From positions 26,795 to 90,794 of the forward strand of contig CAKRPJ010000007.1 in NCBI GenBank assembly GCA_934376955.1: a stretch of DNA of 64,000 bases. The letters are read 5' to 3'. Positions 1 through 8,169 of the stretch are shown here, in pieces (positions within the stretch are counted from its first letter, which is position 1; the number at the start of each line of letters is the position of its first letter). The notes under the pieces were generated by a model, which saw nothing but the letters and a program-made list of their open reading frames with translations, did not search any database and was not told where the DNA came from. The translations under genes and the position numbers were made by a program. Origin of the DNA: CAKRPJ01 sp934376955 (GTDB lineage Bacteria; Bacillota; Clostridia; Lachnospirales; Lachnospiraceae).

Positions 1-2
1 TG

Positions 3-230
3 GATATTATTGGCATCAAGGCCTCTGTGGTATTGACACCTTATGAAGGAAAAATATTTGTAAGCGCCCGCTCCATTGATGAAGTCAACGTTCAGGTAAT
101 GATGGAGAAGCTTGGCGGAGGCGGGCACAGAACGATAGCGGGAGCCCAGCTGACCGGTATGACTGTCGAGGAGGCAAAGAACAAGGTCAAAGAGGTGATC
201 CTTGCAATGAAGGAGAAGGGAGAAATTTAA
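3..230 (+). CDS. gdpP: GdpP-type cyclic-di-AMP phosphodiesterase, C-terminal end (partial)
   Basis: Only the last 75 codons are present; the gene runs in from before the window. The fragment carries the end of a DHHA1 domain, with the glycine-rich GGGGH motif near window position 115-129, typical of DHH/DHHA1 phosphodiesterases. It lies directly before rplI and dnaB, the usual Firmicute order for gdpP (yybT), whose membrane-bound product degrades cyclic-di-AMP. The DHH catalytic half, PAS and GGDEF-like domains would be upstream and cannot be checked, so the identification rests on the C-terminus and the synteny. Confidence 0.85.
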   Translation, partial: DIIGIKASVVLTPYEGKIFVSARSIDEVNVQVMMEKLGGGGHRTIAGAQLTGMTVEEAKNKVKEVILAMKEKGEI

Positions 231-231
231 A

Positions 232-678
232 ATGGAAGTTGTATTATTAGAGGACGTAAAGGCACTTGGAAAAAAGGGGCAGATCGTAAAGGTCAATGAC
301 GGATATGCAAGAAACTTTATACTTCCGAAAAAGCTCGGTCTGGAAGCAACGGCAAAGAACCTGAACGATCTGAAGCTTCAGAAAGCAAATGAAGCAAAGG
401 TCGCAGCAGAGCAGCTGGCAGAAGCAAAGGCATTGGCAGCAAAGATCGATGAGCTTTCCGTGACTGTTTCCATCAAGGCCGGAGAAGGCGGCAGAGCCTT
501 TGGTTCTGTTTCCACAAAGGAAATTGCAAAAGCGGCAGCGGATCAGTTAAAGCTGGATATCGATAAGAAAAAGATGGTACTTCAGGATCCCATCAAGAGC
601 ATCGGAACCTTTGAAGTACCGATCAAGCTTCACAAGGAAGTAACAGCAAAATTAAGAGTCAAGGTCGTAGAGGCCTGA
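232..678 (+). CDS. rplI: Large ribosomal subunit protein bL9
   Basis: 148 residues, the usual bL9 length. The N-terminal rRNA-binding domain starts with MEVVLLEDVKALGKKG and continues through GYARNFILPKKLG, followed by a long charged connecting helix (about residues 45-75) and the C-terminal domain. The start lies one base after the gdpP stop, and an AAGGAGAAGGGAG ribosome-binding region lies inside the gdpP end, which suggests translational coupling. The next gene is dnaB, as in most Firmicutes. Confidence 0.97.
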   Translation: MEVVLLEDVKALGKKGQIVKVNDGYARNFILPKKLGLEATAKNLNDLKLQKANEAKVAAEQLAEAKALAAKIDELSVTVSIKAGEGGRAFGSVSTKEIAKAAADQLKLDIDKKKMVLQDPIKSIGTFEVPIKLHKEVTAKLRVKVVEA

Positions 679-705
679 TCGTAAGGTAGACTTTTTGGAG
701 GAAAC

Positions 706-2043
706 ATGGAAGAAGCGCTAGTTAAACGGGTGCTCCCGCACAGCGTAGAGGCGGAGCAGTCTGTGATCGGATCCATGCTTATGGACAGGGATGCGATCAT
801 CGCCGCCTCGGAGATCGTTGTCGGTGATGATTTTTATCAGCGTCAGTATGGCGTCATGTTCGAGACCATGGTTGAGCTTTTTAATGAAGGAAAGCCGGTC
901 GATCTGGTCACACTTCAGGACAGACTGAAGGAAAAGGACGTTCCCCCGGAGGTCTGCAGTCTGGATTTTGTCCGCGATATTATGGCTACGGTTCCGACCT
1001 CAGCCAATGTCCGCTCTTACTCGACGATCGTACATGAAAAGGCGGTCATGAGGCGCCTGATAAAAATAAACGAGGAGATCGCCAATTCCTGTTATGCGGG
1101 AAAGGAGAGTTTGGATACGATCCTTGGAGATACGGAAAAAAGTATTTTCAATCTTCTCCAGAGCAGAACAGGCGGTGATTTTGTTCCGATCCGGCAGGTC
1201 GCATTGAATGTTCTCGATAAGATCGAGCAGGCGACCCGCTCTAAGTCTACGGTTACCGGAATTGCAACGGGCTTTATCGATCTGGATTACAGGACATCCG
1301 GATTGCAGCCTTCGGATCTTATCTTGATCGCGGCCCGTCCGTCTATGGGAAAGACGGCCTTTGTTTTAAATATTGCGGATTATATCGGTGTCCGAAGGCA
1401 GAAGACCTGCCTGATCTTCAGTCTGGAAATGTCAAAGGAACAGCTGGTTAATCGAATGCTGGCAATGGAGTCAAATGTGGATTCTCAGAAGCTTAGGACC
1501 GGAACGCTGTCAGAGGCTGACTGGGATGCCGTAGTAGAGGGAATCGGCAGTATCGGAAACTCCAAGCTTATTATTGATGACACACCGGGTATCTCTGTTA
1601 TGGAGCTGCGCTCCAAGTGCAGAAAGATCAAGCTGGAGTATGGTCTGGATCTTGTAATGATCGATTATCTGCAGCTCATGACAGGAAGTGCAAAAAACGG
1701 TGATAACCGCCAGCAGGAGATCTCGGAGATCTCGCGTTCCTTAAAGGCTCTTGCCAGAGAGCTCAATGCGCCGGTCGTTGCACTGTCCCAGCTTTCCCGT
1801 GCCTGCGAAACGCGAACCGATCACAGGCCGATGCTTTCCGACCTTCGAGAGTCGGGAGCCATCGAGCAGGATGCTGACGTCGTGATGTTTCTTTACCGTG
1901 ATGACTATTACAATAAAGACACGGATACGCCGAATGTGGCTGAGGTTATTATCGCCAAGCAGAGAAACGGCCCCATCGGCACCGTTAATTTAGGCTGGAA
2001 GCCGGAGCTGACCCGATTTGTAAATATTGCAAAAGAAGGATAA
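706..2043 (+). CDS. dnaB: Replicative DNA helicase DnaB
   Basis: 445 residues, normal for the bacterial replicative helicase (DnaC in Bacillus naming). The N-terminal DnaB domain covers about residues 8-110 (PHSVEAEQSVIGSML). The RecA-like ATPase domain has Walker A ARPSMGKT near residue 208, a Walker B region VMIDYLQLM near 320, and the QRNGP motif close to the C-terminus. The hexamer unwinds DNA at the fork. A GGAGG site lies seven bases before the ATG. An inverted repeat follows the stop, so rplI-dnaB probably ends a transcription unit. Confidence 0.97.
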   Translation: MEEALVKRVLPHSVEAEQSVIGSMLMDRDAIIAASEIVVGDDFYQRQYGVMFETMVELFNEGKPVDLVTLQDRLKEKDVPPEVCSLDFVRDIMATVPTSANVRSYSTIVHEKAVMRRLIKINEEIANSCYAGKESLDTILGDTEKSIFNLLQSRTGGDFVPIRQVALNVLDKIEQATRSKSTVTGIATGFIDLDYRTSGLQPSDLILIAARPSMGKTAFVLNIADYIGVRRQKTCLIFSLEMSKEQLVNRMLAMESNVDSQKLRTGTLSEADWDAVVEGIGSIGNSKLIIDDTPGISVMELRSKCRKIKLEYGLDLVMIDYLQLMTGSAKNGDNRQQEISEISRSLKALARELNAPVVALSQLSRACETRTDHRPMLSDLRESGAIEQDADVVMFLYRDDYYNKDTDTPNVAEVIIAKQRNGPIGTVNLGWKPELTRFVNIAKEG

Positions 2044-2064
2044 AAGAATAAGTAAAAAAGATAG

Positions 2065-2112
2065 ATCCTGTATACGGATAGCCGTGTGGCCTTCTGTATA
2101 CAGGATTTATTT
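2065..2112 (+). terminator. Terminator-like hairpin after dnaB
   Basis: Eleven-base arms ATCCTGTATAC (2065-2075) and GTATACAGGAT (2096-2106) form a perfect inverted repeat with a 20-base loop, followed by a short T-rich stretch. It is positioned to end the rplI-dnaB transcript before the MerR-type gene. Confidence 0.7.
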
Positions 2113-2183
2113 GTAATAATCGGCGAATATGGCTCATATACTGTTAACAGAAGAAATTAACAGGGGAAAGGAAGCGGACAACC

Positions 2184-2855
2184 ATGTCAGAAAATCATTA
2201 TCTGATCTCCGATGCCTCAAAGCAGGTCGACGTGGAGTCTCATGTTCTGAGATATTGGGAAGAAGAACTTAATATAGATATACCCAGAAATGAGATGGGG
2301 CACCGTTACTATACGGATCTTCATGTCAGAGTATTCAGACAGATAAAGCAGCTGAAGGAAAAGGGGTATCAGCTAAAGGCAATTAAGCCGATCATGAGCC
2401 GGATCATGGAAAATAATGGGGAAGTGGTTGTCCCGGATAATGTTTTGGAGGAGGATATTGTGGCAGCTTTAAAGGAATGCGTAGACAAGGAAGAATGCGG
2501 AGAAAATACGGAGAAAAAACTGGAAAATATGGATGACAGAGAAGTTACATCTCTCATGGCAAAAGAGCGGGCAGAGCAATTCCGGGCACTGATGATCCGG
2601 ATGATCGGACAGGCGATTGAGGAAAACAATGAAAAGCTGAGTCAGGATATCAGCCGAATGGTCAACGAGAAGGTGCTAAAGGAGATCGATTACCTGATGC
2701 GGGTATCGGATGAGAGAGATGAAGAACGTTTCAGACAGTTAGATGAAACGATCCGGCTGTATCAGCGGGAGGGGAAAGGAAAGGCAGAGGCGGCAGCGGC
2801 CAGGCTTCCGTTTTTCCCGCTGCACCTGAATCGAAGGCTAAAAAAGAATCGATAA
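2184..2855 (+). CDS. MerR-type HTH transcriptional regulator
   Basis: 223 residues. Residues about 5-75 form a MerR-type winged helix-turn-helix: YLISDASKQVDVESHVLRYW, then HRYYTDLHVRVFRQIKQLKEKGYQLKAIK. The middle is acidic and helical (about residues 85-200, EEDIVAALKECVDKEEC and MARMIGQAIEEN-like stretches) and may dimerise. The C-terminus is basic (LNRRLKKNR). No metal-binding cysteine pattern typical of MerR or CueR is visible, and the effector is unknown. This form is common in clostridia, but its targets cannot be read from the sequence. Confidence 0.8.
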   Translation: MSENHYLISDASKQVDVESHVLRYWEEELNIDIPRNEMGHRYYTDLHVRVFRQIKQLKEKGYQLKAIKPIMSRIMENNGEVVVPDNVLEEDIVAALKECVDKEECGENTEKKLENMDDREVTSLMAKERAEQFRALMIRMIGQAIEENNEKLSQDISRMVNEKVLKEIDYLMRVSDERDEERFRQLDETIRLYQREGKGKAEAAAARLPFFPLHLNRRLKKNR

Positions 2856-2890
2856 AAACTAGTCAAGCGGATATTCGCAATTGAAGCCGG

Positions 2891-2912
2891 GGACTTACTT
2901 GATTCGGTTAAA
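2891..2912 (+). repeat. Short interspersed motif, copy a
   Basis: GGACTTACTTGATTCGGTTAAA. Close relatives occur at 19926-19946 (same strand) and 48544-48566 (opposite strand, next to a larger palindromic repeat). All three are intergenic. Confidence 0.6.
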
Positions 2913-2962
2913 TATGATAAGATAATAGCGATAAAAGGAAGAATAAAGTACGGAGAATATGT

Positions 2963-3559
2963 ATGAAAAAACTATTATACATCGATGCATGCGTAAATCG
3001 CGATAGTTCCAGAACGGAAAGACTTGCAAAGGTATTGCTGGAAGAAATCAATAAAAACGGGGAGTACGAGATCGAAACACTGAACCTTGAGGACGAGGAT
3101 CTGAAGCTCTTTACAGGAAAGGAGAGTGCAGGACGCGAACGGCTCACAAGAGTTGGAAGCTTTGAGGGGCCGCTCTTTGATTATGCAAAGCAGTTTGCAG
3201 CAGCGGATCGGATCGTTGTGGCGGCTCCGTATTGGGATTTCACCTTCCCGGCAAGATTGAAATGCTATATTGAGCAGATATGCGTGCTCGGTCTGACCTT
3301 TACGTTTTCCCCACAGGGAATCCCCGGCGGCTTATGCCGTGCAGACAGTCTTCATTATGTTACGACTGCCGGAGGTGCGATCGGAGATCTCAATCTCGGC
3401 TATGAATATGTCGAAAAGCTCTGTAAAGTATATTATGGGATCCCCAAGACAGTTTGCTACACGGCCGAGGGATTGGATATAGAGGGAAATTCCGTAGAGG
3501 AGATTATGAAAGAAGCGCAGGAAAGAGCGATCCGGACTTACCGGGAACTTGTATTATAA
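2963..3559 (+). CDS. NAD(P)H-dependent FMN oxidoreductase, AzoR/flavodoxin-like
   Basis: 198 residues with a flavodoxin-like fold. The N-terminal beta strand and phosphate loop are MKKLLYIDACVNRDSSRTERLAK, and the second flavin-binding stretch is VVAAPYWDFTFPARLKCYIEQ (about residues 89-109). This matches FMN-dependent NADH:quinone/azo reductases, which pass two electrons from NAD(P)H to quinones or azo dyes in the cytosol. The physiological substrate is unknown. The gene stands alone, with its own leader containing a short repeated motif. Confidence 0.8.
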   Translation: MKKLLYIDACVNRDSSRTERLAKVLLEEINKNGEYEIETLNLEDEDLKLFTGKESAGRERLTRVGSFEGPLFDYAKQFAAADRIVVAAPYWDFTFPARLKCYIEQICVLGLTFTFSPQGIPGGLCRADSLHYVTTAGGAIGDLNLGYEYVEKLCKVYYGIPKTVCYTAEGLDIEGNSVEEIMKEAQERAIRTYRELVL

Positions 3560-3709
3560 ATAATATCGGGGGCAAGGTCTTTCCCCCACTTATGAACAAG
3601 CTCATGTGGATGAAAGACCTTTTGACCCTGACATCTTATTTATTTTCAAGTCGAACGTCAGTGAGACTTGGCGCGTGATTCTGGTGTGCATCCTCGCGGA
3701 GCGTTTATC

Positions 3710-4267
3710 TCAGTGGGAGTCTTCTCGACGGAGATAAATAATCGGATCGTCATATCCGAAGGTTCTCTTTCCGTTCACTTCCATACTCTCTGATACTTCA
3801 AGACTTGTATCCGAAAATTTTTCCCACAGCCGGAAGGTTACGACCGGTGAAAATTGACTTGTACTGCCGCCCTCCCATACACCATTTTTTTCGCGGTAAA
3901 GTGCAGGAGTGAATTTTTCGGAAACCTTCAAGCTGCTATACTCTACAGGCTGCATTGTACTGTAGGAGAAGGTATTCTTATCCTCCCCTTCCGGAATTTC
4001 GTAGGAGGTCAGTAAGACACCCTCATCTGTTTCCGTAAAAAGGAAAAGATGCGGCGATGCGTGCCGTTTTCCGTTTGTTTCGTAATAGCTTTCTTCTATG
4101 AGAAATCTGCCCTCAAAATTTGTGGGAAGATTTATTATCTTGTCATTGCAGACTGTATTTACATGCTCGGCAAAGGGAAATACTTTTCCGCTTTCTTTCA
4201 TTGCTTTGAACTGTTCGCTGTTGTCAAAATGTCCTGTTATCAGGTTCATAAATGCATCTAAATTCAT
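3710..4267 (-). CDS. CpeT/CpcT-like protein of unknown function
   Basis: 185 residues from the ATG at 4265-4267, which has a GGAGG site eight bases upstream. An in-frame TTG at 4282 overlaps that site, so the ATG is preferred. The N-terminus LMNLITGHFDNSEQF-like segment resembles the start of the CpeT/CpcT fold, which in cyanobacteria attaches bilins to phycobiliproteins. No signal peptide or membrane segment is seen. A bilin lyase role is very unlikely in a non-photosynthetic Firmicute, so only fold similarity is claimed. The last codons overlap an inverted repeat (3704-3738). Confidence 0.5.
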   Translation of the reverse strand: MNLDAFMNLITGHFDNSEQFKAMKESGKVFPFAEHVNTVCNDKIINLPTNFEGRFLIEESYYETNGKRHASPHLFLFTETDEGVLLTSYEIPEGEDKNTFSYSTMQPVEYSSLKVSEKFTPALYREKNGVWEGGSTSQFSPVVTFRLWEKFSDTSLEVSESMEVNGKRTFGYDDPIIYLRREDSH

Positions 4268-4403
4268 TGTGCATACCTCCAATAAAAGCGTGTATTATGG
4301 GCACATTAGTGCCTTTGGGCAATAGTAAATTCCGGAGGGACTTTTTGCCCTACAGGAATCATAGCTTTCACGCTTGACTGTAACATGGTCTTTCTTATAG
4401 AAC

Positions 4404-4438
4404 AAAAAAGCTGCCGTATATTACATACCGGCAGCTTT
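4404..4438 (-). terminator. Rho-independent terminator of the ferredoxin gene
   Basis: Read on the minus strand, AGCTGCCG and CGGCAGCT arms (plus-strand 4429-4436 and 4409-4416) are followed by a run of six T. It lies 18 bases past the ferredoxin stop. Confidence 0.85.
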
Positions 4439-4456
4439 TATGTATCTCAGTAAGAA

Positions 4457-4627
4457 TTAGCCCTCGCTGATTGCACCTGTAGGACATACTCCTGCACATG
4501 TGCCGCAGCTGATGCAAGCATCTGCATCGATCTCATATTTGCCATCGCCCTGAGCGATTGCGTTTACCGGACATTCTCCAGCGCAGCTTCCGCAGCTAAC
4601 GCAAGTGTCGTTAATTACATATGCCAT
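4457..4627 (-). CDS. 2[4Fe-4S] ferredoxin
   Basis: 56 residues, the clostridial ferredoxin size. It has two CxxCxxCxxxCP motifs, CVSCGSCAGECP and CISCGTCAGVCP, each followed by NAIA or TGAIS, which bind two [4Fe-4S] clusters. It is a soluble low-potential electron carrier. A GGAGG site precedes the ATG by nine bases, and a terminator follows, so it is a monocistronic gene. Confidence 0.95.
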   Translation of the reverse strand: MAYVINDTCVSCGSCAGECPVNAIAQGDGKYEIDADACISCGTCAGVCPTGAISEG

Positions 4628-4713
4628 GATAATTACCTCCTTTATTAATCATTGTATACATTCTATAATAAACGTTGGAAATATTCAAGTGGAAATTTCA
4701 AGAAAATGATCTT

Positions 4714-5865
4714 TTACTCCGGCTCCGTATAGTATCCCGGGGCGTAAATTTCCATAGAATAATAGACAAAATCTGACATTTCGCTGCGGCTTGCAAATAT
4801 CTCCGATCCATATTCAGTCGTAAGTGCGTGGATCTCATCTTCTGTTTCATTGCGGATCGCCTCTTTTCCGTTCAGAAGCTCCGCATAAATATCCTGTCCG
4901 CTCTGCTCTGTGTTTACATATCCAAATTCGTACATGATCGATTCGATCACATCAGCCAGCTCATAGAAATAGACCTCTGTGGTAGCAGTTGCACTGATGC
5001 CATGAAGCTGGTTCGTTGCGGTATCAACGGAGATCGTAATGGTTCCGATATATTCATCACCATGTGAAAGGGAGTAATCCTGATCTGTGTTGTACCAGCT
5101 GGAATCATTGTTCGCAAAATTATAACTGAAGGAATCCCTGTCCCAAACGAGGATGTCCCGATCTACCAGCGCCTGTTCTAAGGCAGCGTCGATGTCCTCC
5201 AGATATACATCATAATGTCCGTAACAGTTACAATTTATCCCCGCTTCTATAACCTGCTCATCGGAAAGCTCTCCGTCATCGTATACTTCAGATACCTGTT
5301 CCTCGGCGTCAGCGTAATACCCCTTCGGAGCCTCGGCAGAAAATATGTCCCGGATTGCACAAAATGAGTTCTGAACAGCCCGCTTTGCATAAACAAACAG
5401 ACTTCCGCCGGCGGACAGAAGAAGCCAGAGGATCAAAAAGATCACTACACCGCTGCGGGATTTCCTATGTTTACGTCCGTAGCTGTTACGATCTGAGTCC
5501 CGGACTGTACCGGAGGAAAACGTCATATCCGAGGTCGGTGCTGTGAGTGGGGTACGAGCCGTGTCGTAGGCCTGTGCTGTGCGTGGGGTACGAGCCGTGC
5601 CGGAGGTCTGTGCTGTGAGTGGGGTACGAGCCGTGCCGGAGGCTTGTGCTGTGTTTGAGGCTCCGGCAGCAGATGAAGCCCGGTTTTTGTGAGTCTCGAG
5701 CCCACTGTTATGATAGAGGCAGTCGGTTTCATGCTGTGGATGCCGCTCATTTAGATAATAATCCACATCCTGCCAATAGGGGTGCAGAACGATCCGTTTA
5801 CATCCTTTGCAGTACAGACCGGAGGTCATTTTCTGATCGCAGTACGGACAATATTTATCTTTCAT
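4714..5865 (-). CDS. Zinc-ribbon, single-span membrane protein with 12-residue repeats
   Basis: 383 residues. The N-terminus has a CPYC-x9-CKGC zinc ribbon (residues 6-22), suggesting a cytosolic metal-binding head. Residues about 75-115 form three and a bit copies of a 12-residue T/A/P-rich repeat (consensus TAQxSGTARTPL). A basic stretch and one membrane segment (VVIFLILWLLLSAGGSLFVY, about 140-160) follow, then an acidic, tyrosine-rich extracytoplasmic domain of about 220 residues. No known domain was recognised in the C-terminal part. The function is unknown; the topology suggests a membrane-anchored sensor or adaptor. Confidence 0.7.
   Translation of the reverse strand: MKDKYCPYCDQKMTSGLYCKGCKRIVLHPYWQDVDYYLNERHPQHETDCLYHNSGLETHKNRASSAAGASNTAQASGTARTPLTAQTSGTARTPRTAQAYDTARTPLTAPTSDMTFSSGTVRDSDRNSYGRKHRKSRSGVVIFLILWLLLSAGGSLFVYAKRAVQNSFCAIRDIFSAEAPKGYYADAEEQVSEVYDDGELSDEQVIEAGINCNCYGHYDVYLEDIDAALEQALVDRDILVWDRDSFSYNFANNDSSWYNTDQDYSLSHGDEYIGTITISVDTATNQLHGISATATTEVYFYELADVIESIMYEFGYVNTEQSGQDIYAELLNGKEAIRNETEDEIHALTTEYGSEIFASRSEMSDFVYYSMEIYAPGYYTEPE
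5538..5653. repeat. 36-bp in-frame tandem repeat
   Basis: Three nearly identical 36-bp units begin at 5538, 5574 and 5610, and a partial fourth begins at 5646. They encode the 12-residue repeats of the zinc-ribbon protein. Because the unit is a multiple of three, copy-number change would keep the frame. Confidence 0.9.
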
Positions 5866-5943
5866 TGTATTCCTCTTTTCTCAATAGCGGTCTTTGAGTT
5901 CTTTGGTTTTTACAGGAGATGGGTTCTTTTCGGAAAATCCTCC

Positions 5944-5972
5944 TTGTCAAGCGGGGGGAAAAGTATTATACT
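5944..5972 (+). promoter_or_regulatory. SigA-type promoter of the DUF1858 gene
   Basis: TTGTCA (5944-5949), a 17-base spacer, then TATACT (5967-5972), about 50 bases before the ATG. It is close to the vegetative consensus. Confidence 0.7.
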
Positions 5973-6022
5973 TTTCCTGTTAGTACAATCGCATTATATC
6001 GTATTATAAGGAGGAACCACTC

Positions 6023-6232
6023 ATGCAGGTAACAAAGGACATGCTCATTGGAGAGCTGCTTCAGTTAGATATTGACACAGCACAGATTCTTATGGGTGCA
6101 GGAATGCACTGTGTTGGATGCCCGTCTTCTCAGATGGAATCTCTGGAAGAAGCGTGCATGGTACACGGGATCAGCTGCGAACAGCTTGTAAACGTTCTGA
6201 ACGAGTATTTCGCACGGAAGAACGAGCAGTAA
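6023..6232 (+). CDS. DUF1858 domain small redox-type protein
   Basis: 69 residues, essentially one DUF1858 domain. MLIGELLQLD starts the domain, and GMHCVGCPSSQ carries the CxxC pair (residues 30-33). In other Firmicutes this small helical domain occurs alone or fused to redox proteins such as those near hybrid-cluster proteins. A disulfide or redox-sensing role is family inference and not shown here. It has its own promoter and a shared terminator with mecA, so it is a single-gene unit. Confidence 0.85.
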   Translation: MQVTKDMLIGELLQLDIDTAQILMGAGMHCVGCPSSQMESLEEACMVHGISCEQLVNVLNEYFARKNEQ

Positions 6233-6257
6233 GGATCTCTGATTTACTCAGATTTGG

Positions 6258-6294
6258 AAAAAACGGTATGACCATTCCGGTCATGCCGTTTTTT
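6258..6294. terminator. Bidirectional terminator between the DUF1858 gene and mecA
   Basis: AAAAAACGGTATGACC and GGTCATGCCGTTTTTT arms form a near-perfect hairpin with A and T tails on both sides, suited to end transcription from both convergent genes. Confidence 0.9.
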
Positions 6295-6316
6295 GATTCG
6301 GAAATTATTTACCGGA

Positions 6317-7048
6317 TCACAGCTTTGCCAGAGAGGACAAAGCGTTCCTTTTGACGATCACATCGTAATGCTCCTCATAATGAGCCTCTGTGACCGCGTC
6401 ATATTCAAGACGTGTCCCGTATTCGGAAAGTGCGTTGCAGATCCTTCCGAAGGACAGCCCGCTGGCTTCTCCGCGTTTTAAGACAAGATAATACTGTCCA
6501 TTCTGTATGTTTTTGTAAAGCACACTGTAGCCCTTAAAATCCGAGCCGACCGCTTTGGCGGCAGCACATACCAGATCGAGGGAGCTGAAGCGGAAGATTC
6601 TGGACATACGGGATTTATCATCTTCCTCCTTTGGCGGCTCCGGAACGGTTTCCGAAACAGCTTCCTGCTTTTCAGAAGCAGTCAGGGCATTTTTAAGCAT
6701 TTCTGCGCCATCTAAAAGCTCTGTGGGGAAATTCCCATAGGCACTCTCCAGATCCTCCTCACTTTGGGAAAATTTAGAAAATCTTGTATCAAGCTCCTCC
6801 GGATCTTCTACTTTTGTAATGATGAGCATCACGCTTTCATTGGCGAGAGGGATCGCCTCCACCATAAGAGGAATATCATCGGCCTCAAAGCCAACTTCAT
6901 TTGATGCCCGCTGGATCATTTCACGGAACAGATTTCTGGCTTTTTCACTTCCGTAAGCAAGCTCGCTCAGATTAAGGTTCCGCACACTCAGATCCATATT
7001 GCTTAAGGTACAACGTATCTGATTTTCACTGATTCTCTCTATTTTCAT
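6317..7048 (-). CDS. mecA: Adaptor protein MecA
   Basis: 243 residues. The N-terminal segment MKIERISENQIRCTLSNMDL and the FREMIQRASNEVGFEADDIPLMVEAIP stretch are characteristic of the MecA substrate-binding domain. An acidic linker at about residues 110-145 is followed by the C-terminal ClpC-binding domain. MecA delivers targets such as competence or stress regulators to ClpC-ClpP in the cytosol. An AGGAAGTG ribosome-binding site precedes the ATG. It is transcribed away from the DUF169-ABC block. Confidence 0.9.
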   Translation of the reverse strand: MKIERISENQIRCTLSNMDLSVRNLNLSELAYGSEKARNLFREMIQRASNEVGFEADDIPLMVEAIPLANESVMLIITKVEDPEELDTRFSKFSQSEEDLESAYGNFPTELLDGAEMLKNALTASEKQEAVSETVPEPPKEEDDKSRMSRIFRFSSLDLVCAAAKAVGSDFKGYSVLYKNIQNGQYYLVLKRGEASGLSFGRICNALSEYGTRLEYDAVTEAHYEEHYDVIVKRNALSSLAKL

Positions 7049-7135
7049 TTAATCACTTCCTGTCTGTATAATAAAAGATGGAATTATATGCAAATGGGCG
7101 CAAAGATACATTTTTACTTCTATAATATACTATAT

Positions 7136-7208
7136 AATATTCCTGTTTTGCAATGGTATGTAAAAAATTTATTAAAAATTTAAGGAAAGGAAGAAACCGG
7201 TTGTAAAA
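7136..7208. repeat. 73-bp direct repeat, left copy
   Basis: Matches 13713-13785 at 70 of 73 positions without gaps by eye. It lies between mecA and the DUF169 gene, and the partner lies just before the kinase gene, so the pair brackets the whole DUF169-ABC operon. Confidence 0.9.
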
Positions 7209-7263
7209 AATTTCAAGATAGGATTTATGAATAAATAAATGTATCAATTATTTAGATTTTCAA

Positions 7264-7293
7264 TTGGTATTCATATATAGTAAATGATATAAT
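7264..7293 (+). promoter_or_regulatory. Promoter of the DUF169-ABC operon
   Basis: TTGGTA (7264-7269), an 18-base spacer, then TATAAT (7288-7293) with an upstream TG (extended -10). It is about 40 bases before the DUF169 start and lies inside the repeat-bracketed block. The rest of the 7049-7332 gap is AT-rich with no visible ORF. Confidence 0.7.
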
Positions 7294-7332
7294 CTGGTCT
7301 GCAAAATGATGAAAAAATATTGAGGAGGGAGT

Positions 7333-8157
7333 ATGAAAATGGAGAGAGAGCTTGTAGACAAGTTCCGGACTGTCTTAGGGATCAAACGTCATATCGTTGG
7401 TATCCGGTTTCTTTTTATAGAAGAAGAATACCGTGATTGTGAAGCAGAAGAAATATCGACGAAGTGTACGTTCTGTGCGCTGACCGGCCGTGCTATGAAC
7501 GGTCAGATGACCAAGGGAAAAGCAGACAGCTTCGGATGTCAGGGCGGGCCGGAGATGCTGGGTATGAAACCGGTATCAAACTATGTAAAATCCGGCAAGC
7601 AGTTTGATCGATTCCATCTGTACGAGGATCTGGCGGTTGCCAGAGAAGCACAGAACGACTTATGCTTTGTTGATCAGAAGATCTACGGCGTGTTGGTAGG
7701 GCCGCTGGAAGAAATGGAAGAAGCAGATGTTGTTATGTTTGTTGCAGATTGCTGGCAGATGATGCGTGTGATGCAGGGATATACCTATCATCACGGAATG
7801 GCCAAGAATATCGGCATGATCGGAAATCAGGGAATTTGTTCCGATCTGGTGGCTCGTCCATTTGTAAAGAACGATTTGAATGTTTCTTTACTTTGTCTGG
7901 GAGCCAGATTAAATTCTAAGGCAACAGACGGGGAATTGGGTGCGGGTATGCCGCTGCATATCTTCAAGGATGTGGCGAATGGTGTGCTGATCACCTTCAA
8001 CGCCGCGACGGAAAAATCGCGGAAAGAAGAAGCTGCAAAGCGGTTAGAGGAAACAGGGTGTGAGCTGGGATTTGATATCGCGTATGACAAGATCTACGGA
8101 AGTTACGAGAAAGATGGCAAATATCCGGCAGAATTATACAAAAAAGAAAGGTATTAA
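7333..8157 (+). CDS. DUF169 family protein
   Basis: 274 residues matching the DUF169 family: an N-terminal VGIRF strand, cysteine motifs CTFCAL (about residues 48-53) and FGCQGG (about 73-78), and a C-terminal GELGAGMPL / NGVLITFNA region. The biochemical role of DUF169 is unknown. The cysteines suggest metal or cofactor binding, but that is inference. A strong GGAGGGAG site precedes the ATG. It is the first gene of the unit, 12 bases before the solute-binding protein, which suggests it acts on the imported ligand or in its regulation. Confidence 0.8.
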   Translation: MKMERELVDKFRTVLGIKRHIVGIRFLFIEEEYRDCEAEEISTKCTFCALTGRAMNGQMTKGKADSFGCQGGPEMLGMKPVSNYVKSGKQFDRFHLYEDLAVAREAQNDLCFVDQKIYGVLVGPLEEMEEADVVMFVADCWQMMRVMQGYTYHHGMAKNIGMIGNQGICSDLVARPFVKNDLNVSLLCLGARLNSKATDGELGAGMPLHIFKDVANGVLITFNAATEKSRKEEAAKRLEETGCELGFDIAYDKIYGSYEKDGKYPAELYKKERY

Positions 8158-8169
8158 TAAGATAGCGCT

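Noticed and set aside
5538..5653. Regular repeats resembling a CRISPR array
   Set aside because: Units are contiguous with no spacers, 36 bp each, and are in frame within a coding sequence.
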